A DNA stretch of 64,000 bases, taken from assembly GCA_903837605.1 (NCBI GenBank), contig CAILVF010000038.1, positions 41,849 through 105,848 of the forward strand. Direction: 5' to 3'. Position numbers and translations under genes: made by a program. This DNA comes from an uncultured Bacteroidales bacterium (GTDB lineage Bacteria > Bacteroidota > Bacteroidia > Bacteroidales > FEN-979). Positions 7,578 through 16,615 of the stretch are shown here, in pieces (positions within the stretch are counted from its first letter, which is position 1; each line of letters begins with the position of its first letter). The notes beneath the pieces were generated by a model. The model worked only from the letters and a program-made list of their open reading frames with translations, did no database searches and was not told where the DNA came from.

Positions 7578-9166
7578 AAAAGTTTTCCATACCTGCTGTA
7601 TTAATTACAGCTCTTTTTTACCTGGATGGACTGTTGCCGGTTTTCGCCCAGCAGCCGGAGTTCACCAGGGTATTTTACGATCCCTTACCCGGCAGGTCCG
7701 CCCAGGTTTATTGCGCGGCTCCAACCACCGATGGCAATTACTTTATAGGGGGCTATAAAGACCACCGGCCTTCTGCCATAAAAATGGATCCCTCGGGAAA
7801 TATTATCTGGGGAAGGAGTTACAGTGATACGACAGGAAATATATTCTGTGTAACGCCAACGAATGACGGGCATTTCCTCCTGGCAGGCAACATCACTAAT
7901 TATAACGGCACCCAATCGGAATTGCTGTTTATTAAAATAAACCAGGATGGCGATACCGCATGGTCCAAACTAATCAACATGGGGCAGGCTGCCTCTGCAT
8001 TTTTCATCCGCCAAACCGGCGACAACGGGTTCATCAGCGGGGGCTTTTTTGAGGACAACACTCCTCCCTATCCCAAGGCTTTTGTCCTGAAACTGGATTC
8101 ACAGGGTAATTTAAGCTGGTGCAGGGGATTCTCCTCAGGGAATTACAATAACACTGCTTTCGCTGCAGCTGAACTCCCCGACGGAAATTACATCATCACG
8201 GGTTCTGTCGGAAATAGCAGCGGGTATTCAAGCAGCCTCCTCCTGATGAAACTAAGTTCTTCAGGTGAAATTGTCTGGTCCAAAAAACATTTTATTCCAG
8301 ATAACTACCAGTCAAAAGGCAATGACCTGGTAGTATTGCCCGACGGGATCTTATGCTATTTTACTGACTATACCAGTTCAATGGCCCTGATGAAAACCGA
8401 CACATCGGGCAACGTAATCTGGTCAAAGGATGTAGGGCATGATGGGTCATTGGTATATTCCAGGCCGGGTGGAAAAATGTGTAAGACGGCCGGCGGGGGC
8501 TACCTCCTTATGAATGCGGCCGAATTCTTTGGTCCGATCGGTTCTTTGGTAAAAGTCGATTCAAATGCTGATCCAGTCTGGGCAAAGAATATCTGGTTCC
8601 TGCCAAGCCTGGCGCTCGAGGCATATGACAGCGGTATTATCGCGTTGGGGAACGGACCTATTTTGGGTGTACGGATGAGCCCGACCTATAATCCCCAGAT
8701 CGGGATAATTAAAATGAACTCTTCGGGGAACAGCAGTTATTGCGTTGAGTCCAACTCATTTCTCAACACCCCTGCTCAGGCCGCAATGGTCCCAGTTGAC
8801 CTGGCAACGACGGTGGCGGGAATTGAAAGTGATTTTCATCCCCCCGTATACAGCATCACACTTCAGTCTGACACCGGCTGTGTCGCGTTTACAGGTGGTA
8901 TGGCTGAGACTGCCCCGGCCGATCCCTTAACAATAATCCCTAACCCTTCCAACGGGGATTTGCATTTTGAGTTCAACACCCGGGCCGGAATTGATATAAC
9001 CAGCCTGAGTGTCTACAATTCTGTCGGAGAAAGGATCTTCAGTAAATATGGAATCAAAAAGGAGGAGCCAGGCATCAACCTTACCTTCCTCTCAAACGGG
9101 ATTTATGAGGTAATAATTGTCGCAGGCGGAAGGGTTTATTCCCAAAAGGTCCTCATCATTCATTAG
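7574..9166 (+). CDS. Secreted propeller-type protein with T9SS type A sorting domain
   Basis: This 530-residue protein has a signal peptide (about 1-25). The body has repeats of about 45-50 residues, each with an element like IKMDPSGNIIWGRSY followed by a TNDGHFLLAGN-type turn, which suggests a beta-propeller surface protein. The last 80 residues are a T9SS type A C-terminal domain: the PNPSNGDLHFEF start, a central SVYNSVGERIF strand, an FLSNGIYEVII strand and a lysine-containing end. The sorting domain directs export through PorU/SprA-type machinery. The target is unknown. It is translationally coupled to the TlpA-like gene. Confidence 0.85.
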   Translation: MKKFSIPAVLITALFYLDGLLPVFAQQPEFTRVFYDPLPGRSAQVYCAAPTTDGNYFIGGYKDHRPSAIKMDPSGNIIWGRSYSDTTGNIFCVTPTNDGHFLLAGNITNYNGTQSELLFIKINQDGDTAWSKLINMGQAASAFFIRQTGDNGFISGGFFEDNTPPYPKAFVLKLDSQGNLSWCRGFSSGNYNNTAFAAAELPDGNYIITGSVGNSSGYSSSLLLMKLSSSGEIVWSKKHFIPDNYQSKGNDLVVLPDGILCYFTDYTSSMALMKTDTSGNVIWSKDVGHDGSLVYSRPGGKMCKTAGGGYLLMNAAEFFGPIGSLVKVDSNADPVWAKNIWFLPSLALEAYDSGIIALGNGPILGVRMSPTYNPQIGIIKMNSSGNSSYCVESNSFLNTPAQAAMVPVDLATTVAGIESDFHPPVYSITLQSDTGCVAFTGGMAETAPADPLTIIPNPSNGDLHFEFNTRAGIDITSLSVYNSVGERIFSKYGIKKEEPGINLTFLSNGIYEVIIVAGGRVYSQKVLIIH

Positions 9167-9190
9167 GCCCAGCCGGGGCCCCGGTATTTT
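9166..9190 (+). terminator. Possible weak terminator after the T9SS gene
   Basis: GGCCC (9166-9170) can pair with GGGCC (9176-9180) around a 5-nt loop, and a CCGGTATTTTA tail follows. The T-run is short and alternative pairing within CCGGGGCCCCGG is possible. Confidence 0.3.
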
Positions 9191-9218
9191 AAAAGCCTGA
9201 ATACAGACATATTTCGCT

Positions 9219-9226
9219 TACTTTTG
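9219..9226 (+). promoter_or_regulatory. Promoter -7 element (TACTTTTG) for the gene at 9254
   Basis: TACTTTTG matches TAnnTTTG. The predicted transcription start is near 9230, giving a leader of about 23 bases before the ATG at 9254. Confidence 0.5.
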
Positions 9227-9253
9227 AAATACTTTTAAATTCAAATTATCCAA

Positions 9254-9925
9254 ATGAAAATAAAACCTGTAATAACGGGAACAACCGGGATGGTTGGCAA
9301 AGGTGTCCTTCTTGAATGTCTCGACAGCCCTGATGTTGAATCAGTACTGGTGATAAACCGCAAATCTTTGGGCTTGAAGCATCCTAAACTGAAGGAAGTC
9401 CTGCACAGTGATTTTTTCGACCTGGCGCCTGTAGCATCAGAAATGAAAGGGTATGATTCCTGCTTTTTCTGCCTTGGGGTGTCATCAGCGGGTATGAAGG
9501 AAGAGGAATACACCCGTTTGACCTACGGACTGACGCTGACTTTTGCAAAAACATTCATATCACAGAACCCCGGTTCGGTATTTTGCTATGTTTCAGGTGC
9601 AGGAACCGATTCTTCGGAAAAAGGAAAGGTCATGTGGGCGAGGGTCAAAGGCCGGACCGAAAATGCCTTGCTTGCACTTCCGTTCAAAGCCGCTTACATG
9701 TTCAGGCCCGGGTTTATCGAACCGTTAAAAGGCATAAGGTCAGCTACGAAATTGTATAACACCCTTTATATAATCCTCAGGCCTTTATTCCCAATTTTCA
9801 GGGCCCTGCCAAAATACGCGACAGATACGGTAAGAGTTGGTAGAGCCATGATCAATGTGGGCCTCGCAGGGTATGAGAAAAACCATCTTGAATGTACCGA
9901 TATAAACATTATTGCAAAAAAGTAA
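9254..9925 (+). CDS. NAD(P)-binding Rossmann-fold protein (atypical SDR, HTATIP2-like)
   Basis: The 223-residue protein opens with a nucleotide-binding motif of the atypical short-chain dehydrogenase type (TGTTGMVGKGVLLE, residues 8-21). Further support comes from the FCLGVSSAGMKEEEY segment and the later YVSGAGTDSSEKG and MFRPGFIEP segments, as in HTATIP2/YbjT-like NAD(P)H-binding proteins. The usual catalytic YxxxK is not evident, so it may bind the cofactor in a regulatory or maintenance role. It begins a short same-strand run with a lipoprotein gene 3 bp downstream. Confidence 0.82.
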   Translation: MKIKPVITGTTGMVGKGVLLECLDSPDVESVLVINRKSLGLKHPKLKEVLHSDFFDLAPVASEMKGYDSCFFCLGVSSAGMKEEEYTRLTYGLTLTFAKTFISQNPGSVFCYVSGAGTDSSEKGKVMWARVKGRTENALLALPFKAAYMFRPGFIEPLKGIRSATKLYNTLYIILRPLFPIFRALPKYATDTVRVGRAMINVGLAGYEKNHLECTDINIIAKK

Positions 9926-9928
9926 TTT

Positions 9929-10222
9929 ATGAAAACTAAATTTTTCTTCGGCCTGCTGGGTTTTTCAGTCCTGGCCCTCCTCCTTTTTACAGGATGTGCC
10001 CATCGCGAGATCGTAACCCACTGCCTGCAGGGGCATACCTATGGTTTCTGGGGTGGTTTATGGCACGGGCTGATCTCTCCCTTTGACCTGATAGGCATGC
10101 TTATCTATGACGACGTAACCGTCTTCGCCCAGAACAATAACGGCGCCTGGTATGCATTCGGCTTTATTCTGGGTGGCGGTGGCTGGGGCCTCCTGGGCGG
10201 GAACAGGCTGGGAAGGAGATAA
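9929..10222 (+). CDS. Small glycine-rich lipoprotein of unknown function
   Basis: The product is 97 residues with a lipobox: the hydrophobic stretch ends FTGC, giving a lipidated Cys at about 23. The mature part contains HGLISPFDLIGMLIYDDV and ends with a glycine-rich FGFILGGGGWGLLGG segment before a basic GRR tail. The glycine-rich hydrophobic end could insert in or lie against a membrane. Proteins of this size and pattern recur in Bacteroidota as uncharacterised lipoproteins. No function can be assigned. Confidence 0.75.
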   Translation: MKTKFFFGLLGFSVLALLLFTGCAHREIVTHCLQGHTYGFWGGLWHGLISPFDLIGMLIYDDVTVFAQNNNGAWYAFGFILGGGGWGLLGGNRLGRR

Positions 10223-10245
10223 CTGACGAATCGACACTCCTTGTT

Positions 10246-10968
10246 ATGGGAAGTCTTTCTCAAACCGGCATTGAGCAGATTATACAAAAGCACCTGCTCC
10301 CTTCCGCACATTTTATTTACGGTTTTGCCGATCTGCGGGGCCTTCTGATACCGGAGTTCAGGGAATTCTCATCAGGGATATCCATAGGGAAAAAACTGGC
10401 TGACAACATCCTGGATTCTATTGAAACCCGGCCGACCCTGGAGTACTATGAGCATTACAGGGAGATGAACCTGGCGCTGGAACAGATCATCGATGCCATA
10501 TGCCTTGATTTGAGACAAAATAAGGTCAAATGCATAAAAGTGTCGCCAACGGTGGTCATGACCAGCGAGGAATTCAGGCCCTACCTGAAAGAATTGAGGT
10601 ATAAGCTGTCTCATAAAATGGTGGCAACAAGGGCCGGCCTGGGATGGATAGGTAAAACCGACCTGTTTGTCTCTAAAGCTTTCGGCCCCCGGCTCAGGCT
10701 GGCAAGCATCCTTATTGAACAGAATGTCAAACCAGGAAACAGGCCCATTGATAACAGCCGCTGCGGGAGCTGTGCGGTCTGCGTTGATAAATGCCCTGCG
10801 CATGCCGCAAACGGCAGGTCATGGGATATTCATACCGACCGTGACCTGTTTTTTGATGCAGAAAAATGCCGTGAACAATGCGGACGGTTCGGGATGGAGA
10901 TTTTAATGAAGGATACCAGGATATGCGGGATTTGTGTTTCGGTTTGCCCCCTGGGAAGAAACCTGTAA
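10246..10968 (+). CDS. Short QueG-like (epoxyqueuosine reductase-type) 2[4Fe-4S] protein
   Basis: This 240-residue protein matches the core of epoxyqueuosine reductases. An N-terminal cobalamin-binding-like region contains ATRAGLGWIGKTDLFVS, and a C-terminal double [4Fe-4S] cluster region contains CGSCAVCVDKCPAHA and CGICVSVCPLG. Authentic QueG is longer (over 300 residues, often with C-terminal HEAT repeats), and this protein stops just after the second cluster. It may be a QueG-related reductase with another substrate. The gene's 3' end is the first copy of a 43-bp tandem duplication, so its last residues may have been altered by that event. Confidence 0.8.
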   Translation: MGSLSQTGIEQIIQKHLLPSAHFIYGFADLRGLLIPEFREFSSGISIGKKLADNILDSIETRPTLEYYEHYREMNLALEQIIDAICLDLRQNKVKCIKVSPTVVMTSEEFRPYLKELRYKLSHKMVATRAGLGWIGKTDLFVSKAFGPRLRLASILIEQNVKPGNRPIDNSRCGSCAVCVDKCPAHAANGRSWDIHTDRDLFFDAEKCREQCGRFGMEILMKDTRICGICVSVCPLGRNL

Positions 10969-11033
10969 CCGGTCTGACATTGACGGTTGAACCCTGGGAA
11001 GAAACCGTTAACCGGTCTGAAATTTACGGTTGG
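10949..11033. repeat. 43-bp imperfect tandem duplication
   Basis: Two copies (starting at 10949 and 10992) share CCCTGGGAAGAAACC, then TAACCGGTCTGA, then TACGGTTG or a near match, with a few substitutions. The first copy contains the stop codon of the QueG-like gene, and the second is non-coding. Confidence 0.85.
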
Positions 11034-11151
11034 ACGTTGTATCCGGGTAACTTCAATTAAATTCCTTCATTGCTGCAAACCAATTAGCGGAATTCTTTCG
11101 TTTCCCGATAAAATCCTTAAATTTATCTCCTCAAAACTTAAAACCACAACC

Positions 11152-11835
11152 ATGAAAAAAACAACTGCATTATTTTGTTTGATTTTTACGCTTAGCCTGA
11201 TAAGTCCTATGCTTGCCAAAGCCGCAAACGGGCATTTTGAAGGCGTTATCACCTATAGTATCAGCTTCCCAAACAGCACCCTGCCTGCTGATCAGCTTGC
11301 CATGTTCCCAAAGGAATCCATTGTTTCAGTAAAAGGTAACAATTCCCGGAATGAATCAGCATCGGCTATGGGGAATATGATTGAGATCACTAATTACGAT
11401 AAGAAGTTCACGGTGACACTTCTTGATATGATGGGTAAAAAACTGGCTATCAAAAAGACCCTTGATGAAATTAATAATGATTTAGGGAAACAACCCAAGC
11501 CCTCAATCCAGGTAACGACTGAGACCAGGGATATTGCAGGTTACCATTGCAAAAAAGCAATTATCACATTGGAGAAAGACGGAAAGAAAACCACTTTTGA
11601 TGTATGGTATACCGGCGAACTTGGCGGCAGGGAAAGTAATTTCGGGAATCCTCTCTACCAGGATATCGATGGCATGCTTATGGAATTCTCCTTCCAGGAA
11701 CGGACCCTTACGATGAAATATTCGGTTACAAAAGTCGAGAAAAAGACTTTATCCGACAGCATCTTCGAGATCCCTGCCGATTTTAAACTCACGACCCAGG
11801 AAGAACTTAAAAGCATGTTCGGCGGGGGGATGTAA
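11152..11835 (+). CDS. Secreted DUF4412/GLPGLI-like protein
   Basis: Counting from the ATG at 11152, this is a 227-residue protein with a signal peptide (about 1-24, ending AKA). The frame is open upstream to 10987 but that part is repeat-derived and lacks a signal peptide. The mature part starts GHFEGVITYSISF, like GLPGLI/DUF4412 proteins that begin with a G-x-I-x-Y strand. Later strands include IAGYHCKKAIIT and FDVWYTGELGG, typical of that family (a periplasmic beta-rich fold of unknown role). It ends with a methionine/glycine-rich MFGGGM. The next gene starts 24 bp downstream on the same strand. Confidence 0.75.
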   Translation: MKKTTALFCLIFTLSLISPMLAKAANGHFEGVITYSISFPNSTLPADQLAMFPKESIVSVKGNNSRNESASAMGNMIEITNYDKKFTVTLLDMMGKKLAIKKTLDEINNDLGKQPKPSIQVTTETRDIAGYHCKKAIITLEKDGKKTTFDVWYTGELGGRESNFGNPLYQDIDGMLMEFSFQERTLTMKYSVTKVEKKTLSDSIFEIPADFKLTTQEELKSMFGGGM

Positions 11836-11859
11836 ACAATTTCTGAATAATTCAACCAA

Positions 11860-13668
11860 ATGCTGTTAATACGGCATATTGTTATTTATAGTCTCCTTGT
11901 TTGTTCTCTGTCTGCACTGTCACAGCAGGCCTACAAGGGATTGGTATTTGATGTGAAGACCCGTGAGCCTGTCCCTTATGCCACAATCAGGCTGCTGGGC
12001 AAAGAAAGCGGGATGATCGCCAATGAGGATGGCAGGTATTATCTGCCTGCCAGTGTTTTTCTCAAAACAGATACCATACTCGTCACCTGCGTGGGATATA
12101 ACAGCAGGAAGATCCCAGTCAGGGTTTTAAAGGACTCTGCCAATATCGGTTTGAATCCGATGGTTTACAACCTGAAGGAAATCAGCATTGTTGCAAAAGG
12201 ACAGCCGGACTACTTATATCATTTGTTTTACGATGCCTGCCAGAAGTACCGGAAAACCGATGAGAAATTATTCACAAAGGCATATTTCACATTCCTGAGT
12301 GAATGCAATGGAGAACCACTTGAGCTCATTGAGACATATTTTAATGCTTCGGTTTCAACTGCAGGCGGAATCGATCAGCTGGTACCTAAAAACGGCAGAA
12401 TCGGGTTGACACTCAGAAATTTCTGGAGCCTCAACACCACCGATATTTTCAGGCACCTGTTTCCTTTTGCCAGTGGCGGGCATTATACAATCCCCATGTC
12501 GGCAGGTAACTTCAGTTTTCACAGGTTTAAAGACCTCTATTACGTTAACCTGGTTAAACATTCCGGGGAAGGAAAGAACATCAATTATGTGCTCAGGCTG
12601 GTTCCGAAGTCCGACAGCGTAAAGCTGTTCGAAAGCATGGTCTGGCTTAATGAAAATGAAAACACAATTGACAGGATTGACAATTCGGTCAGGAATATTG
12701 ATTTCTATTATCTACGCACTCCTGTCCAGGGCGACCATGTTGATTCGGTTAACCTGGCATGGTCGGTTGTCTTTGACAATTCCGACAAAGAACATCCGAA
12801 AATATCAAGGATGTCGCTGGAGTATTCCCTTCAGTATATTGAAAAAACCGACAATCATAAGACCAGCCTTTCAGCTAATTCCGAGCTCATGTTTTATGAT
12901 TTCAACAAACCTTATCTTAACACCCTGGGTTATCTGGGGGACCAGCCAAACGACTACCAGAGGGTCATGAGCATCCCCTATGACTCTGTATTCTGGATGA
13001 ATCCGGGGATAACACCCGAAAGCAGGAAACAAACTCAGTTCAGGGATTTTTTCAGGTCTAATGGAGTATTGCTGAATTATTCCCCGGGGTTGAACAGTTA
13101 TGTAAGATCAGTGTATATTCCCTGGACTGCAGAGCGAAACCTGGAATTTTATGAGCTTGGGACATCTCCCCCGGTATCGAAAAGAGTTTACATCCCGACA
13201 GGCTCCGGTAATAGCGACCCCATGAAAGGTTCACGAATACTGGGGTTGATCCTAATCAATCCGGTTGAAGTCAGCGACAGCCTTCACCTGAGTTCCGTCA
13301 CCCTGGTCAATGCCCGGGCCTCCTATATGAACGAAAGGCAAAGTTACCGGGCAACAGCTTTTATGAATGTTATCTTTGACCTCTACGAACTAAAAAGGCG
13401 GGAAGTTGTGAACCGGTTTCATACAATGCAATACGGGACCAGGACTCCCTGGAACGAATTCAAGGACCTTTATGAAAAAGAGCTCGGCAACCTACGCGAC
13501 AGCGTACTCCTTTTTTATAAGGAAAGCTGGGAGGGGACAAATGTGGATATGATTGTGCAATGGTATGACCTTGTTTCAGCGAAACTCAATGTGAAACGAA
13601 CAGCGCTCATTCAAAGAATGATAATTGAAGACCAGGAGAAAAAGAAAAAGAAAAAAACGAAACCCTGA
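11860..13668 (+). CDS. Surface or periplasmic protein with N-terminal carboxypeptidase-regulatory-like domain
   Basis: This 602-residue protein has a signal peptide (1-21) followed by a carboxypeptidase-regulatory-like beta-sandwich (about 24-105: GLVFDVKTREPVPYATIRL ... MIANEDGRYYLP ... VTCVGYNSRKI). That domain usually begins TonB-dependent receptors and DUF5686-type proteins in Bacteroidota. No plug or barrel signatures follow. Instead there is a long mixed region with a basic, lysine-rich tail (EKKKKKKTKP). It may anchor at the outer membrane periplasmic face. Function unknown. It is convergent with the kinase gene at 13700, 31 bp apart. Confidence 0.75.
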   Translation: MLLIRHIVIYSLLVCSLSALSQQAYKGLVFDVKTREPVPYATIRLLGKESGMIANEDGRYYLPASVFLKTDTILVTCVGYNSRKIPVRVLKDSANIGLNPMVYNLKEISIVAKGQPDYLYHLFYDACQKYRKTDEKLFTKAYFTFLSECNGEPLELIETYFNASVSTAGGIDQLVPKNGRIGLTLRNFWSLNTTDIFRHLFPFASGGHYTIPMSAGNFSFHRFKDLYYVNLVKHSGEGKNINYVLRLVPKSDSVKLFESMVWLNENENTIDRIDNSVRNIDFYYLRTPVQGDHVDSVNLAWSVVFDNSDKEHPKISRMSLEYSLQYIEKTDNHKTSLSANSELMFYDFNKPYLNTLGYLGDQPNDYQRVMSIPYDSVFWMNPGITPESRKQTQFRDFFRSNGVLLNYSPGLNSYVRSVYIPWTAERNLEFYELGTSPPVSKRVYIPTGSGNSDPMKGSRILGLILINPVEVSDSLHLSSVTLVNARASYMNERQSYRATAFMNVIFDLYELKRREVVNRFHTMQYGTRTPWNEFKDLYEKELGNLRDSVLLFYKESWEGTNVDMIVQWYDLVSAKLNVKRTALIQRMIIEDQEKKKKKKTKP

Positions 13669-13699
13669 TTACTATACTTTACCCGGAGGTCAATTCATA

Positions 13700-15475
13700 T
13701 CAGGCTTTATAATACAAGAAAGCGACCTCACTTGCCAGTTTTATGGCTTTTTGCAATGTCTCAGTATTAAAAGGTTTACTTACATAACCATCCATCCCTG
13801 CATCAAGGTATGATTCTCGGTCGCCTTTCATTGCATTAGCAGTAAGAGCAATAATTGGAACATGAGAGGAGATGCTCTTTTCCAGGTTCCGGATTGACTT
13901 TGCAACCTGGTACCCATCCATGACCGGCATCTGAATATCGAGAATGATCAGATCAAATGTGCCTGCAGTGAACTCTTCAAGCGCCGACTGTCCGTTATCA
14001 ACAAGTTTGACATCAAAACCCATCCGCTTCAACTGAAAGCTGACGATCTTCTGGTTGATCAGGTTATCTTCGGCAACCAGGACTTTTTTCCCGGTATATA
14101 AACCATCGAAAAACTCTTCAGTTTTGTTCGGGTCCTGGATCCTGGGCGAACTCAGTTCAAACGGCAGATTAAACCAAAACGTTGATCCCTTGCCATGGAC
14201 GCTCTCAACCCCAATCTCGCCTCCAAGCAGATCGGTTAGTTTTTTACAGATTGAAAGCCCCAATCCCGTGCCGGATATGAGTTTGTGCTGTTTTTGCCTG
14301 ATCCTTGAAAAAACCCTGAATAAAGAATTTAATGCCTCCGGCGGAATTCCGATTCCGGTATCCTTAACTTCAAACCTGAGCAAGGCATGATCTATTGTGC
14401 GGTTCAGAAGGCCGATCTGGATGGCTATTCCGCCATGGTCGGTGAACTTGACTGCATTGTTAACAAGGTTTATGATGATCTGCCTGAGCCTCTGTGAATC
14501 TCCAACGAGATGGGTGGGAACATCATCACTGATGTTAACCGAAAAGTCAAGGGATTTTTCCCGGGCTTTCAAGTTCAGCATCTGAAAAACATCCTCCAGC
14601 ACCCTTTCAAGCATGAAAGGGTGAAAATCCAATTCCATTTTCCCGGCTTCTATAGCCGAAAAATCAAGAAGGTCATTGACAAGCACTAGCAGGTTTTCGG
14701 CAGATGATACAATACCTTTTAAAAGATCCGACTGGTTCCCGTCAAGGGAGGTGTTTCTAAGAATTTCGGCAAGGCCGAGAATACCATTCATAGGAGTGCG
14801 GAACTCATGGGAAATACTGGCAATAAACTCGTTCTTAGCCATGGTCCCTGCTTCGGCGAGTTCCTTGGCGTACTTTAATTCAGATTCATAGTGTTTGCGC
14901 TCAGTAATATCCCATGAAATCCCAATAAGACCAATGATCTGGCCGGCCGTACTGCGTATAGGGGCAAGATTTGTATTGACCCAGAGGAATCTTCCCATGA
15001 ACTCCAGTTCCTCTTCAATATCATAAACAGCTGTCCCGGAATCAATTACTTTTTGTTCTGTTTCAATATACCCGTTGCTCTTGTAATTAGGTAAAATGTC
15101 TTTAAGGCTTTTCCCCTGGATTTTTTCGGCAGGGACTCCAACAAGTTCTGCAAAGCTCTGGTTTACAAGAATATAATTTAGTTTTACATCCTTGAAATAT
15201 ACATAGGCCGGAATGGTGGAAAGAATGGTTGAAAGTTCTTCAGCCCTGACTTTAAGGTTATCTGAAACTTTTTTCAGGTCTGCGGAAGTACGCGTCAGCA
15301 GGGAAGACAGTATATTCTTTTCCTTGTTTGAACGTTCATATTTGAATTTTAGTTTTGAATATTCCGATCCGACCAGTGACAGCTCTTCCTGCACTTTGTC
15401 CCAGTATTGCGTAAACTCTTCCGGCGATCGAAGTCTCTGCAGATCTTCAATCAACAGTTGAAAATCCACCAACAT
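13700..15475 (-). CDS. PAS hybrid histidine kinase with receiver, partner of the FIST protein
   Basis: The 591-residue cytoplasmic kinase has an N-terminal coiled coil (about 5-85), a PAS domain (85-195), a HisKA domain with SHEFRTPMN (phosphoacceptor His223), an HATPase domain (N-box NLVNNAVKF at about 336, G-boxes DTGIGIP and GTGLGLSI) and a C-terminal receiver with acceptor Asp513 (LDIQMPVMDG). No membrane helix is seen, so its input must come from a soluble partner. The FIST protein gene ends 1 bp before this start. That order resembles NosP/NahK pairs, in which a heme-FIST protein controls a co-transcribed hybrid kinase. Output through phosphorelay to an unlinked partner is expected. Confidence 0.92.
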   Translation of the reverse strand: MLVDFQLLIEDLQRLRSPEEFTQYWDKVQEELSLVGSEYSKLKFKYERSNKEKNILSSLLTRTSADLKKVSDNLKVRAEELSTILSTIPAYVYFKDVKLNYILVNQSFAELVGVPAEKIQGKSLKDILPNYKSNGYIETEQKVIDSGTAVYDIEEELEFMGRFLWVNTNLAPIRSTAGQIIGLIGISWDITERKHYESELKYAKELAEAGTMAKNEFIASISHEFRTPMNGILGLAEILRNTSLDGNQSDLLKGIVSSAENLLVLVNDLLDFSAIEAGKMELDFHPFMLERVLEDVFQMLNLKAREKSLDFSVNISDDVPTHLVGDSQRLRQIIINLVNNAVKFTDHGGIAIQIGLLNRTIDHALLRFEVKDTGIGIPPEALNSLFRVFSRIRQKQHKLISGTGLGLSICKKLTDLLGGEIGVESVHGKGSTFWFNLPFELSSPRIQDPNKTEEFFDGLYTGKKVLVAEDNLINQKIVSFQLKRMGFDVKLVDNGQSALEEFTAGTFDLIILDIQMPVMDGYQVAKSIRNLEKSISSHVPIIALTANAMKGDRESYLDAGMDGYVSKPFNTETLQKAIKLASEVAFLYYKA

Positions 15476-15476
15476 G

Positions 15477-16607
15477 CTATCTCTCCTTTAATGAAACCAG
15501 GGTAAAGGTCTGGTTGTAAAAATCACATGAGCTCCTGTAATTGTTTCCTATCTCTCCATAAGTAAAAAATCCCATCAATGGTTTTTTCCATTTCATCCAG
15601 GCTTCCTCCATCTCCTCAGATATGGTGGGCCCCAATGCATTATGCCTTGCCATGCATGAGAAAAGTATCAGCAGGTCTGTCCCTGAATTATATTCATAAA
15701 ATTCGTCAACCTTCTTCCTGGTATATTCCACGATCTCAAATCCGGGGGAACTTGAGAAGGTCACAACGGCTCCATTGGGTACAGTACCGGCAAAAATGAG
15801 CGCTTTCTTCTCCCTGTCAACATTAAGCACGGCTCTAAGTATGAAATCGGGATCATTTTTCCTGATAAGCAGGGGGTATTCAACGCCAATTTCAGGCAGG
15901 TCCTCATCGTTCACATTTAAATAATTCTTGTAAACATCAAGGGCGGGCTGGTTATCTATAGTATACACAACATTACCCTCGGCGCTTGTGATGATTTTAT
16001 CGGCGCCGATGCTGACCCAGCCGCTGGTTGCAATTCCCTGCACATCATAAGCCGATTTATCAAGGACCAGGAGGACAGCCCCGTTTGATTCGGAAAAAGC
16101 TTCCGTAAAAACAAATGTTTCTTTAAAATGGGCATCGTCGCCAGCCAATCCTCCGTACATGGTGATCTCCCGTCCAGCCGTATCCTGGATCCCGCGCACG
16201 AGCTGCTCACCGTCAATCGTCAGTCCGCTGGCAACAACAAGTATCGCCGGTTCCTTGTATGTTTTTGCAGCCCATGCACCGGCCGACTTACCAAGTTCGA
16301 AGGAAGTCAGTCCTTTTCCGTTGAACAGTTTAAGATCAAATGTACCCGGCTTCAGTTCCAGCATTGAACAGACCAGGCCCCCCTCGCTAATGGTCTTCCC
16401 TTCATCGTCATATAAAAACTCACCGCATGAACTGCTGCCAAAGACCCTGACTCCTTTGGGGCCCAGGAACGAAATAATCTCTGCCAGGTCGAGTTCCACA
16501 GATGAAAAAATTATCGCTGCATTTGGGTGCAGCCCGTTTTCGGTATTCTGATCCCAGCTTTGCTGGAACCCTTTGACCGAATTTGTGCTGAAAGTTTTTA
16601 CCTGCAT
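15477..16607 (-). CDS. FIST domain sensory protein (NosP-like)
   Basis: The 376-residue protein shows both FIST halves. The N half has AAIIFSS, VRVFGSSSCGEF and the diagnostic MYGGLAGDDAHFKETFVF. The C half has LILFSCMARHNALG and the GFFTYGEIGNN signature near the end. FIST proteins sense small ligands, and NosP members bind heme and nitric oxide and inhibit an adjacent histidine kinase. Length and gene order here (FIST then hybrid kinase, 1 bp apart) fit NosP, but heme binding is not demonstrable from sequence alone; the His in MARH is one candidate ligand. No signal peptide, so it is cytoplasmic. Confidence 0.88.
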   Translation of the reverse strand: MQVKTFSTNSVKGFQQSWDQNTENGLHPNAAIIFSSVELDLAEIISFLGPKGVRVFGSSSCGEFLYDDEGKTISEGGLVCSMLELKPGTFDLKLFNGKGLTSFELGKSAGAWAAKTYKEPAILVVASGLTIDGEQLVRGIQDTAGREITMYGGLAGDDAHFKETFVFTEAFSESNGAVLLVLDKSAYDVQGIATSGWVSIGADKIITSAEGNVVYTIDNQPALDVYKNYLNVNDEDLPEIGVEYPLLIRKNDPDFILRAVLNVDREKKALIFAGTVPNGAVVTFSSSPGFEIVEYTRKKVDEFYEYNSGTDLLILFSCMARHNALGPTISEEMEEAWMKWKKPLMGFFTYGEIGNNYRSSCDFYNQTFTLVSLKER

Positions 16608-16615
16608 AAGAGATT

